Source of the DNA: Streptomyces griseoluteus
GTDB lineage: Bacteria; Actinomycetota; Actinomycetes; Streptomycetales; Streptomycetaceae
DNA length: 64,000 bases
Assembly: GCA_000717735.1 (NCBI GenBank)
Contig: JOBE01000042.1
Coordinates: 1 to 64,000 of the forward strand
Reading direction: 5' to 3'
Below the pieces are notes generated by a model. The model worked only from the letters and a program-made list of their open reading frames with translations, had not been told where the DNA came from and ran no database searches. Of the stretch, positions 8,257 to 16,876 are shown one piece after another; positions within the stretch are counted from its first letter, which is position 1; the number at the start of each line of letters is the position of its first letter. A program made the position numbers and the translations under genes.

Positions 8257-9320
8257 GACGGAGCCGCCTCCTCGTGTCGGCCCGTGACATGGAGCAGCAG
8301 GTCTTCGGCCAGCTCCTCGGGAGCCTGTTCGGCCGCCCGGACGGCTCGGTCGATCGCCTCCATGACCTCGTGGTCCAGGGCCTCTTGGGCGTCCGTGTCG
8401 AGGAAACCGGCCGCACGCATGCCATCGGCAAGGCCCGTGACGGGGTCGTGCCGCTTCCACTCCTCGACCTCGTCCTTCGGCCGGTACCCGTCCGGGTCGT
8501 ACGTCGAGTGCGCGCGGAACCGGTACGTCCGCATCTCCAGGAAGTGCGGTCCGCTGCCGGCCCGGGTGGACTCGACCGCGCCGCGCGCCGCCTTCTCCAC
8601 CGCGTGTACGTCCATGCCGTCGACGGCCCAGGCGGCCATGCCGTACGACGCCGCCCGCATCGCGAGGTCCGTCTGGGCGTGCTCGCGGGCGAGGGCCGTC
8701 CCCATCGCGTACGGGTTGTTCTCGCAGACGAAGGGCACGGGCAGCCCCCAGAGCGCCGCCAGGTTGGCGGTCTCGTGGAACTCGCCCTCGGCGAAGGCTC
8801 CGTCACCGAAGAAGCAGCAGGTCACGCGGGACTCGCCGCGCATCCGGTCGGCGAGCGCCAGGCCCGCGGCGAGCGGCAGTCCGCCGCCCACGATCGCGTT
8901 GCCGCCGTAGAAGCGGCGGCCGGCGTCGAAGAGGTGCATGGAGCCGCCGCGCCCGTGGCTGTACCCGGTGGTCTTCCCGCACATCTCCGCCATCACTGCC
9001 TCGGGCGGCACCCCACGGGCCAGGGCGTGGCCGTGTTCGCGGTACGTGGAGACGACCGCGTCCGCCTCGTCGAGCGCCTGGTGGACGCCGACCGCCACCG
9101 CCTCCTCGCCGATGTACAGGTGGACGAAGCCCCGGATCGCCGCCGCGCTGTACAGCTCGACGCACCGCTCCTCGAACCGTCGTATGAACAGCATCTGCCG
9201 CAGGAGGTCCCGGTCGTGGGCCGCCGCAGGAGTGCGGGACGGCGTCGCGGGTCCACGAGCGCGACGGGGGCGCTTCGTCTGGGATGTCCCGGCGGTCGTG
9301 CCGCCGTGTGCGGTGGCCAT
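8253..9320 (-). CDS. Thiamine-diphosphate dehydrogenase E1 alpha subunit (pyruvate/acetoin type)
   Basis: A 355-residue E1-alpha protein. The thiamine diphosphate motif is clear: [20 protein letters not shown] followed by [14 protein letters not shown] (GDG...NN). [11 protein letters not shown] is the conserved loop before it, and [15 protein letters not shown] is the phosphorylation-loop region. The enzyme decarboxylates a 2-oxo acid (pyruvate or acetoin-type substrate) with E1-beta and passes the acyl group to a lipoyl E2. No E2 or E3 gene is present in the operon and the partner beta chain is truncated, so activity is uncertain. Start ATG 9320 has AAGGAG five bases upstream and overlaps the stop of the synthetase gene; GTG 9323 is an alternative. 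Confidence 0.9.
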   Translation of the reverse strand: MATAHGGTTAGTSQTKRPRRARGPATPSRTPAAAHDRDLLRQMLFIRRFEERCVELYSAAAIRGFVHLYIGEEAVAVGVHQALDEADAVVSTYREHGHALARGVPPEAVMAEMCGKTTGYSHGRGGSMHLFDAGRRFYGGNAIVGGGLPLAAGLALADRMRGESRVTCCFFGDGAFAEGEFHETANLAALWGLPVPFVCENNPYAMGTALAREHAQTDLAMRAASYGMAAWAVDGMDVHAVEKAARGAVESTRAGSGPHFLEMRTYRFRAHSTYDPDGYRPKDEVEEWKRHDPVTGLADGMRAAGFLDTDAQEALDHEVMEAIDRAVRAAEQAPEELAEDLLLHVTGRHEEAAPS

Positions 9321-11122
9321 CACGGCTCCTTCCCGGAGTGCCCGGTCGTCTCGGCCGGTCCGGGTGTCTCCAGCGTCGACACATCGCCCTCGGGCAGGCC
9401 CAGTTCGCGGGCCCGCAGCAGGCGGCGCATCACCATTCCGCAGTGGGTGTGGGGCAGACTCTCGACGAACTCGATCTCCCGGGGGGCGACGGCCGGCCCG
9501 AGGCGCCGACGCGCGAACGCCAGCACGTCTCTCCGCAGTTCGGTGTCGGGCGGATACTCGGGGCGCGGCAGCACGAACGCCTTGACGATCGCGCCGGCCA
9601 GCGGGTCAGGGCGTCCGACGACACCGGCCTCGGCGACCGCCGGATGTTCCATGAGCGCGCTCTCCACCTCGAACGGCCCGATGAGGTGCCCTGCGGACTC
9701 GATGACGTCGTCGGCGCGGCCCACGAACCAGTACCAGCCGTCGGCGTCGCGGCTGACCAGGTCGCCGGTCAGGCACCACCCGTCCGCGAAGCACGCCTCG
9801 TAACGGTGCGGCTCGTGGAGGTAGCCGCGGAACATCGACGGCCAGCCCGCCTGCAGGGCGAGCTCGCCCTGGGCGCCCGGCTCCTGGAGGATCTGGACAT
9901 GCCCGCCGGTGACCGCGGCCCGGCCGTCCTCGCCGCACGCCACTACGGCGGCCTCGACACCCGGAAGCGGTCGGCCCATCGCACCGGGCCGCACGGGATC
10001 GGCCGCGAAATTGGCGATCATGATGGCACCGGTCTCGGTCTGCCACCAGGTGTCGTGGACCGCACGCCCCAGCGCTTCCCGGCCCCAGTGCACGGCCTCG
10101 GGACTGAGTGGCTCGCCGACACTCGCGACGAACCGGAGCGCGGACAGGTCGTGCCACGCGGCGGGCGTCGGCTTGCCGTCGCGTGGCACGGCCCGCATGA
10201 GCATGCGGAGCGCGGTGGGAGCCGTGTACCAGACGGTGACGCGCTGGTCGGCGAGGATCCCGTACCAACGAGCGGGGGCGAAGTCCCCTTCGTCGACGAC
10301 CGTCGTCACCCCGTGGGTGAGCGGGGCGATGATGCCGTACGACATGCCGGTGACCCAGCCGGGGTCGGCGGTGCACCAGAAGACGTCGCCCTCGTGCAGG
10401 TCCAGGGCGTAGGCGGCGGTGACGTGATGGGCGAGGACCGCCTCGTGCACGTGTACCGCGCCCTTGGGGGTGCCTGTCGTGCCGCTGGTGAAGTGCAGCA
10501 GTGCCGGCTCCGCCGGATCGGTCGATCCCACCGTGTACTCGTCCGGCGCGGCGTCCGTGAGCGCGGGGAAGGAGAGGGTGTCCGGGGGCGGGTCGGCCCC
10601 GGGGTCGAGGAGCAGGACGTGCCGGAGGTGCGGAAGCCGGGACCGTACCGGGGCCACCTTGCGCTCGTACAGCTCCCGGGTCGTGACCAGCGCCCGGGCG
10701 TTGCCCAGCTCCATGCGCAGTGCGACGGGTTCGGGACCGAAGGCGGTGAACAGGGGGCACAGGACTCGTCCGGCACGCAGCGTTCCGAGGACGGTGCTGT
10801 ACAGCTCGAACCGGCGGCCTAGCAGGGTGAACACGCGCTCGCCGCGTTCCAGGCCGAGCGCCTCAAGAACGTGCGCGAAGCGGGAGCTCGCGGCCGCGAG
10901 CTGGGCGAAGGTCATCGTCTGAAGGGAACCGTCGCGGCCGACGCAGCGCAGTGCGACGCGTTCGCCGTGGCCCTCGCGCAGGTGTCGGTCGACCGTCTCG
11001 TACCCGATGTTGATGCCGCCGTCCGGCAGCCCGGCGAGCCGGGACCGCTCGCGCCGCCAGGAGAACGTGGCCCGGGCGCTGTCGTAGTCGGGCATGACCG
11101 GTGCCACCCACAACGCGTTCAT
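9320..11122 (-). CDS. Acetyl-CoA synthetase-like AMP-forming ligase, catalytic A10 lysine replaced by Met
   Basis: A 600-residue member of the ANL superfamily closest to acetate-CoA ligase. Core motifs are intact: A3 [16 protein letters not shown]5 [14 protein letters not shown]7 [15 protein letters not shown], and [20 protein letters not shown]. The C-terminal A10 motif, normally P-K/R-T-x-S-G-K-x-M-R-R, reads [14 protein letters not shown]. The invariant lysine that drives adenylation (and is the acetylation target of Acs) is Met, encoded at 9434-9436. It may have lost adenylation or work only on preformed acyl-adenylate. The start at 11122 has GGAG eight bases upstream and overlaps the CBS stop; the Met ten codons in (MPDYDSAR) is also plausible. 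It is second in the CBS-acs-E1alpha-E1beta::ACP-CBS-USP operon. Confidence 0.85.
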   Translation of the reverse strand: MNALWVAPVMPDYDSARATFSWRRERSRLAGLPDGGINIGYETVDRHLREGHGERVALRCVGRDGSLQTMTFAQLAAASSRFAHVLEALGLERGERVFTLLGRRFELYSTVLGTLRAGRVLCPLFTAFGPEPVALRMELGNARALVTTRELYERKVAPVRSRLPHLRHVLLLDPGADPPPDTLSFPALTDAAPDEYTVGSTDPAEPALLHFTSGTTGTPKGAVHVHEAVLAHHVTAAYALDLHEGDVFWCTADPGWVTGMSYGIIAPLTHGVTTVVDEGDFAPARWYGILADQRVTVWYTAPTALRMLMRAVPRDGKPTPAAWHDLSALRFVASVGEPLSPEAVHWGREALGRAVHDTWWQTETGAIMIANFAADPVRPGAMGRPLPGVEAAVVACGEDGRAAVTGGHVQILQEPGAQGELALQAGWPSMFRGYLHEPHRYEACFADGWCLTGDLVSRDADGWYWFVGRADDVIESAGHLIGPFEVESALMEHPAVAEAGVVGRPDPLAGAIVKAFVLPRPEYPPDTELRRDVLAFARRRLGPAVAPREIEFVESLPHTHCGMVMRRLLRARELGLPEGDVSTLETPGPAETTGHSGKEP

Positions 11123-11796
11123 CGCGGTGGCTCCACGTCGAGCGCGAGGTTGTCGTAGGCGTACTCGATCGATTCGTGCAGGGCGACCACTCCGTCGACC
11201 GAGCGGCAGAGCCGTACGATCACGCGGATGTCGGCACGCTCGTCGACACGGCCCGTCAGCCTGACGACTCCGTCGTCGACGGCCACACGGACCGTGTCCG
11301 GAGCGAGGCGCAGAGTGTCGGCCAGGACGTCGTGCTCGATCTCGTCACGGATCGCGGTGTCCCCGCGCAGGAAGGGCCGCAGCAGGTCGCTGCGACTGAT
11401 GATCCCGACGAGCCGACCGGTCTCGTCCACGACGGGAAGCCGCTTCACTCCCTTGCGGTGCATCGTCCGGGCCGTCTCGACGAGGTTCCAGTTCGGCTGT
11501 GCCGGGATGGCCGGCGAGGTCATCAGCTGGGCGGCCGTCTCCGCGTCGGGCAGCCCGCGCTCCTGGGAAAGCAGCCGGACGCCCGCCCAACGGCCCTCCA
11601 GGTCGGGGAGCTCGGCGGTGGCCCGCAGCAGGTCGGCCTCCGAGACCACGCCGAGCAGGCGTCGCTCGGGGTCGACGACCGGGACCGCCGAGACGTCGTG
11701 TTCGGCGAAGAGCCGGGCGATCTGCTTGAACGGGGTCTGGGGGGCGGCGGTGACAACGGCGTGGGTCATGACCTCGAAAACCGTGCGGTGCTGCAT
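11119..11796 (-). CDS. CBS-domain pair plus BON domain protein, first gene of the operon
   Basis: A 225-residue protein with CBS1 (MTHAVVTAAPQTPFKQIARL...LLGVVSEADLL), CBS2 (MTSPAIPAQPNWNLVETART...LVGIISRSDLL) and a C-terminal BON domain (VRVAVDDGVVRLTGRVDERA). Nucleotide-sensing is expected for the CBS pair by family; the BON function in the cytoplasm is unknown. Its stop overlaps the ATG of the synthetase-like gene. A full-match Dos-like palindrome 92 bp upstream with a second half-matching copy makes this the probable promoter-proximal gene of the six-gene operon. Confidence 0.85.
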   Translation of the reverse strand: MQHRTVFEVMTHAVVTAAPQTPFKQIARLFAEHDVSAVPVVDPERRLLGVVSEADLLRATAELPDLEGRWAGVRLLSQERGLPDAETAAQLMTSPAIPAQPNWNLVETARTMHRKGVKRLPVVDETGRLVGIISRSDLLRPFLRGDTAIRDEIEHDVLADTLRLAPDTVRVAVDDGVVRLTGRVDERADIRVIVRLCRSVDGVVALHESIEYAYDNLALDVEPPR

Positions 11797-11868
11797 GACG
11801 GTCCTCCTTCCCGGGGCGCGCCCGCCCCGGCAGGTCTCACCCTGCCGCGCGGAGCCGGCCCTCGGGCA

Positions 11869-11902
11869 GTGCCGAATGGTCCCCTTCCGGGACGGTCGGC
11901 CC
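11869..11902. promoter_or_regulatory. Tandem DosR/OsdR-like box, divergent CBS operon and DUF1918 gene
   Basis: GGGACGGTCGGCCC at 11889-11902 fully matches GGGNCNNNNGNCCC. A degenerate copy (GTGCCGAATGGTCC) is at 11869-11882, centres 20 bp apart. The pair sits between the operon start at 11796 (minus) and the DUF1918 start at 12000 (plus) and may serve both. Confidence 0.6.
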
Positions 11903-11999
11903 TATGACGAGCGGCCGATCGGAACGCATGGTGGAAGGGCAGAGCGCCGCCGGTCTCGGGAGGGCCGTGGCCGGTCGCTCGGGCCGGGAGGCGAGGACC

Positions 12000-12266
12000 A
12001 TGGCTGCGACTGGAACACGGCAAGGCCAGGAGATGCCCCGCGCCGGGTTGTGGGCTCGCGTCGGCGACCGGCTGATCGTGGGCGGTTCAACAGTCGGGGA
12101 CGAGGGGCGTGACGGTGAGATCGTCGGGCTGCACCATGCGGACGGTACTCCCCCCTTCGACGTCCGATGGTCGGACACGGGCCGGGTCACTCTGGTGTTC
12201 CCGGGCCCGGACGCGCGGGTCCAGCACTTTCCGCCGCATGACACGAAAGCCGCTACGCGGTCGTGA
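12000..12266 (+). CDS. DUF1918 domain protein
   Basis: An 88-residue protein. The core ARVGDRLIVGGSTVGDEGRD, then GEIVGLHHADGTPPFDVRWS and LVFPGPDARVQHF match the DUF1918 family, small SH3-like barrels of unknown function that are common next to stress genes in actinomycetes. The ATG at 12000 follows a purine-rich GGGAGGCGAGG; the open frame starts further upstream at 11904 but lacks conservation. Its 3' end overlaps the 3' end of the convergent CBS gene by 14 bp. Confidence 0.7.
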   Translation: MAATGTRQGQEMPRAGLWARVGDRLIVGGSTVGDEGRDGEIVGLHHADGTPPFDVRWSDTGRVTLVFPGPDARVQHFPPHDTKAATRS

Positions 12267-12852
12267 ACTCCGCCGCCGCGTCCACCACACCGGGCACCGC
12301 CCGGGTCAGCCGCAGGGCCAGATCAGCAGGTACAGACTGTGGCAGGCGTCCGGCGAGCGTCACCACGCCGTCAGTGACCCGCACGGTGAGTGCGGCGTCG
12401 CCTTCAGGGATCAGATGCGTGAGGAGTTCGTGCCTCACGTCCTCGGCGAGTTCGATGTCGGAGCGTAGGTAGACCTTGAGCAGGTCGCCCCGGCTGACGA
12501 CACCGACCGGGCGGCCGTCCTCGTCCACCACGGGAAGCCGCTTGAGACGCCCACGCCCCATCAGCCGCGACGCCCCTGCGATCGTGGCACCGCGCGGCAC
12601 GGTGACGGCCGGCGCCGACATCAAGCTGCCCGCCGTCACCGAACCCGCGCTGTCGCGGTCCTCGCCCGGAACCTTGCCGAGTACGTCCGCCTCGGACACC
12701 ACGCCGACCACCCGCCCCTCGGCCGACAGCACGGGAACCGCGCTCACACCCCAGCGCCGCATGGACTGGACGATCTCCTTGACCGGTGCGTCGAGCCTGG
12801 CGGAGACCACCGCATGGGTCATCACGTCGTCGACGGTACGTGGGTGCTTCAT
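12253..12852 (-). CDS. CBS-domain pair plus BON domain protein
   Basis: A 199-residue protein with CBS1 (MTHAVVSARLDAPVKEIVQS...VVGVVSEADVL), CBS2 (MSAPAVTVPRGATIAGASRL...PVGVVSRGDLL) and BON (LTVRVTDGVVTLAGRLPQSV). It is transcribed alone. Start ATG 12852 has GGAG seven bases upstream. A degenerate Dos-like box lies at 12928-12941. It is shorter between the two CBS motifs than its paralogues. Confidence 0.85.
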   Translation of the reverse strand: MKHPRTVDDVMTHAVVSARLDAPVKEIVQSMRRWGVSAVPVLSAEGRVVGVVSEADVLGKVPGEDRDSAGSVTAGSLMSAPAVTVPRGATIAGASRLMGRGRLKRLPVVDEDGRPVGVVSRGDLLKVYLRSDIELAEDVRHELLTHLIPEGDAALTVRVTDGVVTLAGRLPQSVPADLALRLTRAVPGVVDAAAEFTTA

Positions 12853-12927
12853 GACCGGACTCCAGTACGCCTGCGCCCCGAGTGCTGTTGCTGCGAGGGT
12901 GTCGCCGCCGGGCGGCGGACGACAAGG

Positions 12928-12941
12928 GCCGAAAGGGGCAC
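12928..12941. promoter_or_regulatory. Degenerate DosR/OsdR-like box
   Basis: GGGCCGAAAGGGGC matches GGGNCNNNNGNCCC except at two positions of the right arm. It lies 75 bp upstream of the CBS gene starting at 12852. No gene is seen in the rest of the 12853-13223 gap, which otherwise holds the tandem box at 13118-13152. Confidence 0.35.
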
Positions 12942-13117
12942 GTCGGGACCCGGACAGCCGTGGCACGGACCGTCGGCCGGTGCTTTCCTGAAAGTCAGGA
13001 GGGGCCCGTCCCAGGGACGCGGGGAAGCGGCTTCGGGCCGCGCACCGCGCGATCAGGATCCGCGAGAAGCGGATGGGCCCCTCCTCCCGCCGTGTCTCCG
13101 CGTCGTCTCCACGGCGT

Positions 13118-13152
13118 GGCCCGGGCGGGCCGCAACCGGGACCGACCGGCCC
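13118..13152. promoter_or_regulatory. Tandem DosR/OsdR-like box before a USP gene
   Basis: GGACCGACCGGCCC at 13139-13152 has one mismatch to GGGNCNNNNGNCCC; a second palindrome, GGCCCGGGCGGGCC, is at 13118-13131, centres 21 bp apart. The pair is 71 bp upstream of the USP start at 13224. Confidence 0.5.
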
Positions 13153-13223
13153 TACTCTGCTCCTCCAGCCCGGTGCGAGCGTGGCAACAAGCCATTTCAC
13201 TACCTGGAAAGGCGGTGGGCACG

Positions 13224-14126
13224 ATGGAATCGCCCCTGGTGGTAGGAGTCGACGGGTCCGACGCCAGTCTCACGGCCTTGGACTGGGCCGTCGACGAAGC
13301 GGTACGGCACACGCTTCCCTTGCGGATCGTCCATGCCTCGATGTGGGAACGGTACGAAGGAGTCGTACCGGCCTGGACCACGGACCGCCCCTCAGGCCAG
13401 ATCCTCGCCGAGAACATCGTGGGCGTCGCGGCCGAACGCGCCCGGCTCCGCGCACCCGACCTCGACCTCAGCACGGACGTCCTCGCCGAGGACGCGTCCA
13501 CCGCGCTGCTCAGAGAGGGGCGGGAGGGCACGCTCCTCGTCGTAGGGTCCCGAGGGCGCGGCGAGTTCGCCGACCTTCTGCTCGGATCCGTCAGCCTCAT
13601 CGTGGCCGCCCGGGCTCACTGCCCGGTCGTCGTCGTCCGCGGTGACCGGCATGCCCTGGAGGCACGCCACGGGCGCATCCTGCTCGGCGTCGGGGACCAC
13701 GACGTGGACTCGCCGGCCGTACGGTTCGCATTCCGTGAGGCGGCGGTCCGGGACGCGGAACTCGACGTCGTCCGCACGTGGCGACGGCCGGCCCATGAAC
13801 CGGTCGACCACCCGCTGCTGAGCGGCGACGGGGGAGCCTACTTTGCGGAACGGTTCTCCGAACTGCTTAACAAGGCCCTTGAGGCCGCAGCGTCCGAGCA
13901 TCCCCGGGTGCGCCTGCGCAGGACCACGTTCGAGGGCCCGGCACACAGAGTGCTGACCGAGCGCTCCGCCGCCGCCGACCTGCTGGTCGTCGGGGCCCGG
14001 CGCCGTGACAGGCTCGTCGGTCTCGAGCTCGGCAGGGTCGCCCACCGCGCCCTGCACCATGCCTCGTGTCCGGTCGTCGTCGTTCCTCGGCGGGGTCCGG
14101 AGACCACCGAAGGAGGCCGGTCATGA
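13224..14126 (+). CDS. Universal stress protein, tandem USP domains
   Basis: A 300-residue two-domain USP. Domain 1 runs from LVVGVDGSDASLTALDWAVD to LLVVGSRGRGEFADLLLGSV; domain 2 from ILLGVGDHDVDSPAVRFAFR to LLVVGARRRDRLVGLELGRV. The first domain keeps the glycine-rich ATP loop, while in the second it is altered (ARRRDRLVGLELGRV), so only the first is a confident ATP binder. Start ATG 13224 follows GGAAAGGCGG. Its stop overlaps the ATG of the HTH-pyridoxamine oxidase gene (ATGA), so the two are co-translated. Confidence 0.88.
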   Translation: MESPLVVGVDGSDASLTALDWAVDEAVRHTLPLRIVHASMWERYEGVVPAWTTDRPSGQILAENIVGVAAERARLRAPDLDLSTDVLAEDASTALLREGREGTLLVVGSRGRGEFADLLLGSVSLIVAARAHCPVVVVRGDRHALEARHGRILLGVGDHDVDSPAVRFAFREAAVRDAELDVVRTWRRPAHEPVDHPLLSGDGGAYFAERFSELLNKALEAAASEHPRVRLRRTTFEGPAHRVLTERSAAADLLVVGARRRDRLVGLELGRVAHRALHHASCPVVVVPRRGPETTEGGRS

Positions 14127-14830
14127 ACACGGCCCGTGACCCGCATGCCGCGCACCTCACGAGCGACCTCGGACGCCGTGTCGCAGCCAGGCGCACCCGA
14201 CTCGGCCTGTCCTTGGAGGAAGTGGCGGAACGGGCCGGCTCCACGCCCGGATACATCTCCTACGTGGAGGAGCAGGTGCCCACCCCGGGGATCGAGTTCC
14301 TGGTCCGGCTGGCGAACGCTCTGGAGACCACCGTCCAGGACCTCACCGGGTACACGGCGGACCTCGCGCCAGGCGGAGCCCGCGCCGGGTACCGGGCACG
14401 CATGGAGGAGATCGGCGAAGCCGAATGCTGGGAGCTGCTCGACGGCCACGGCGTTGGCCGGGTCGCCGTCGAAGGGCGGGACGGGCTGATGGTGGTCCCC
14501 GTGAACTACCAGGTCGTCGACGGGGCCGTCGTCTTCATGACCGCACCGGACTCGTCCCTCGCGCGCGCCTCGGCGTCCGGCGCGGAGGTCGCCTTCGAGG
14601 AGGACCGTATGGACGAAGCCTTCAGCCAGGGCTGGAGCGTGCTCGTCGTCGGTCCGGTACGCACTGTGTCGGACGAGACCTCGACAGAGAGGATCAAGGA
14701 CGCAGGCCACCCGGAGCCGTGGCCCGGGAATGGGCGCGACACCCTGGTGACGCTCTCGCCGCGCCGGGTGACCGGCCGCCGTATCCGCGTGCCGGGCACG
14801 CCTGGCACGCCGTCCGGGTCTGCTGACTGA
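14123..14830 (+). CDS. XRE helix-turn-helix plus pyridoxamine 5'-phosphate oxidase-like fusion
   Basis: A 235-residue protein with an XRE-type HTH at residues ~12-70 (RLGLSLEEVAERAGSTPGYI) followed from ~95 by a split-barrel flavin/F420-type domain of the pyridoxamine oxidase family (AECWELLDGHGVGRVAVEGR, then VVPVNYQVVDGAVVFMT). This suggests a redox- or flavin-sensing regulator, or a small oxidoreductase with a DNA-binding arm. AGGAGG lies seven bases before the ATG at 14123, which overlaps the preceding USP stop. The pair is likely under the upstream Dos-like boxes. Cofactor and DNA targets are unknown. Confidence 0.85.
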   Translation: MNTARDPHAAHLTSDLGRRVAARRTRLGLSLEEVAERAGSTPGYISYVEEQVPTPGIEFLVRLANALETTVQDLTGYTADLAPGGARAGYRARMEEIGEAECWELLDGHGVGRVAVEGRDGLMVVPVNYQVVDGAVVFMTAPDSSLARASASGAEVAFEEDRMDEAFSQGWSVLVVGPVRTVSDETSTERIKDAGHPEPWPGNGRDTLVTLSPRRVTGRRIRVPGTPGTPSGSAD

Positions 14831-14931
14831 AAGCCGCCCCGTAAGTGGTCTCTGAGTGCCGGGCCGGCTCGTAGCGCTGGGGCGGCGTGCCCGTACGCCC
14901 TTACCCGTGGGACCTGGTGCACACTGCCGAC

Positions 14932-15658
14932 ATGACCGAGGACGAGGTGCAGCTCAAGCCCCCTGAGTCGCTGTTGCAGTTGATCGACAATCTCGCGCGG
15001 TTCCATCGCGAGCATGAGGAGTACTACTCGCAGGCGCCGTTGCGGCAGGCCGTCGAGCTGCAGGCGCGGTCTCGGGCGCTGAAGGTGCTGGCCGACCGCT
15101 GGAGCGTGATCGGCGTGGGTGAGCAGGCGTCGGCGATCGCGTTCGCCGGCACGGAGGACCTGAATCCCCCCCGGGCTCGTCGCGGAGTCGGGGATTCTCT
15201 TCATGGAGGGGGAGGGTGAGCCACCCGAACTGCAGAGGCTGAAGCGTGAGGTCGGGCTGCTCGCGGACGACCTTGAGCAGACGGGTGTCTGGCTGGCCGG
15301 GGCGATGGAGCAAGCGTGGGAGATGGCCGGGGGCTTGGCTGCCTATCCTGCGCTGGCCGACCTGCTCGGGGAGCGGCACCGGATCATCGCCAACGACTGG
15401 CAGTCGGCGGGCCTGCAGGTCCTGGTCGCGCGGCTGCTGCGACGCGCCCTTGACCTGCTGGCCCGAGTCGACTTCGCTCCGGAGGCGCTGCGGGCCGACC
15501 TGGGTGGCGAGCGGACGGCCCCTTCCTACCTCTACTCGGCTTCCGAACTGCTGGACCGGGCGGCGGATCTGATGGCGGAGTCGGCGACGCTGGTGCACGA
15601 CAACGAGCGACGCTGGCGCGTCTTCCGCGCCCGGATTCGTGAGTTGCGGTCTCCGTAG
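14932..15658 (+). pseudogene. Hypothetical helical protein split by a frameshift in a C7 tract
   Basis: Two overlapping frames, 14932-15219 (MTEDEVQLKPPESLLQLIDN...) and 15203-15658 (MEGEGEPPELQRLKREVGLL...), read as one protein if one C is removed from the C7 run at about 15165-15171. The joined sequence then passes smoothly through GLVAESGILFMEGEG. The full product would be about 241 residues, mostly helical, with no recognised domain; the second half includes RHRIIANDWQSAGLQVLVAR. Function is unknown. The break is either a real null allele, slippage, or a sequencing error in the homopolymer. It is not part of an obvious operon. Confidence 0.7.
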
Positions 15659-15708
15659 GCGCGTCTCGGAGGGACACGCCGCGCGAGATGATCACGGGTG
15701 TGGGTCCG

Positions 15709-16356
15709 TCAGCCGGCGCGGAGCATCTCGCGCATGTGGGTGATCTCGGCGGTCTGGGTTCTGATGATTTGGTTGGCGAGGTCCTTGGCGGGGCCGTAGG
15801 CACCCTGCTGCTTCTCGTCCTTGGCCATGTCGATCGCGCCTTCGTGGTGTTCGATCATCATGGTCAGGAACATGGTGTCGAAGGTGCCGCCGGAGGCGCG
15901 GTCGAGGTCCGTCATCTGCCGGTCGCTCATCATGCCGGGCATGGTGCCGTTCGTGTCGCCCATGCGGGGGTCGTGCATGCCGTCCATGCCTTCGGGGACT
16001 TCCTCACCCCATGCCTTGAGCCAGCCGGTCATGGTCCGGATCTCGGGTTCCTGCGCCTTCTCGATCTGTTCGGCGAGGGCCTTCACATCGCTGGTGGTGG
16101 CGTGGCTGCGGGCCATCTGGGACATGACGACGGCCTGGCGGTGGTGGGGGATCATCCGCTGGGCGAAGGCGACGTCCGCCGCGTTATGGGCGCCGGACTC
16201 GGCGGTGGCCGGTACCTCCGCGGAGGTGGCGGGCGAGGTATTGGCTGGTGTGCTGGAGTCGTTGCTGTCGCAGCCGGTGAGGACGAGACCGGCGGTGAGT
16301 GTGGCCGCGGCGGTGACGGCGGCGAGTCGGCGGGCGGCCGTGCGGGTGGGCTTCAT
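15709..16356 (-). CDS. DUF305 lipoprotein
   Basis: A 215-residue secreted protein. A signal peptide with lipobox LTGC (Cys ~29) is followed by a low-complexity Ser/Thr linker and a DUF305 (ferritin-like) domain with the paired motifs FAQRMIPHHRQAVVMSQMA and FLTMMIEHHEGAIDMAKDE. These His/Met-rich helices are thought to bind copper or similar metals. The neighbouring small His-rich membrane protein and cupredoxin-containing copper ATPase support a copper-handling role. Start ATG 16356. Confidence 0.88.
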   Translation of the reverse strand: MKPTRTAARRLAAVTAAATLTAGLVLTGCDSNDSSTPANTSPATSAEVPATAESGAHNAADVAFAQRMIPHHRQAVVMSQMARSHATTSDVKALAEQIEKAQEPEIRTMTGWLKAWGEEVPEGMDGMHDPRMGDTNGTMPGMMSDRQMTDLDRASGGTFDTMFLTMMIEHHEGAIDMAKDEKQQGAYGPAKDLANQIIRTQTAEITHMREMLRAG

Positions 16357-16491
16357 GGTGTGCCTCCAGCGGTGCGGCTCGTACAGGTGTCCGTGGGCCA
16401 CCGCGGTCATACGCCGCTGGTACGCGGCCTCGTCAAGGCGGCCGCGGCAATCACGGCTGTCACGGAACTCACCGGGGCCTTGGCCGGGCGG

Positions 16492-16713
16492 TCAGGCGCG
16501 GCCGGATCCGCTGTGGTCGTCGTGATGTCGGTGCGCGTCTTCGTCATGCCTGCCCTGGTCGTGCATGCCGCGCATCATGAAGAACATCATCAGCGGGCAG
16601 GCCAGCGCCACGCCCAGGATCGCCAGGGTCCCGACAGGGACACCGAGAGCAAGGGCGCCGACGACGGCGATCGCCACGGCGATGGCGTACAAACCCCATC
16701 GGTTCTGCTTCAT
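16492..16713 (-). CDS. Small membrane protein with His-rich tail
   Basis: A 73-residue protein with two membrane segments (about residues 7-28 and 30-47) and a C-terminal tail [17 protein letters not shown] that is rich in His and Asp. It resembles the DUF2933-type small proteins found beside copper resistance genes. It starts at 16713, divergent from the copper ATPase, with the tandem Dos-like box between them. A role in copper or other metal binding at the membrane is inferred. Confidence 0.75.
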   Translation of the reverse strand: MKQNRWGLYAIAVAIAVVGALALGVPVGTLAILGVALACPLMMFFMMRGMHDQGRHDEDAHRHHDDHSGSGRA

Positions 16714-16764
16714 CGTGGCCTCCTTCCGCCCTCTCATCGTCTCGCCGGCCGACTGGCCGGGAGG

Positions 16765-16801
16765 GGGTCGAACGGTCCCCTTCTGCGGGCCGGTCGGGCC
16801 C
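16765..16801. promoter_or_regulatory. Tandem DosR/OsdR-like box, divergent metal genes
   Basis: GGGTCGAACGGTCC at 16765-16778 (one mismatch) and a second arm pair GGGCCGGTCGGGCCC at 16787-16801, centres about 22 bp apart, lie between the small membrane protein (minus) and the P-type ATPase (plus). Confidence 0.5.
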
Positions 16802-16876
16802 TGCCCGGCCCGCAGTGGCCGACGTGGATGCTGTGCGGGAGGCTGTAACAGCAGGCGCGCGAGGAGGCGAGTGGCC

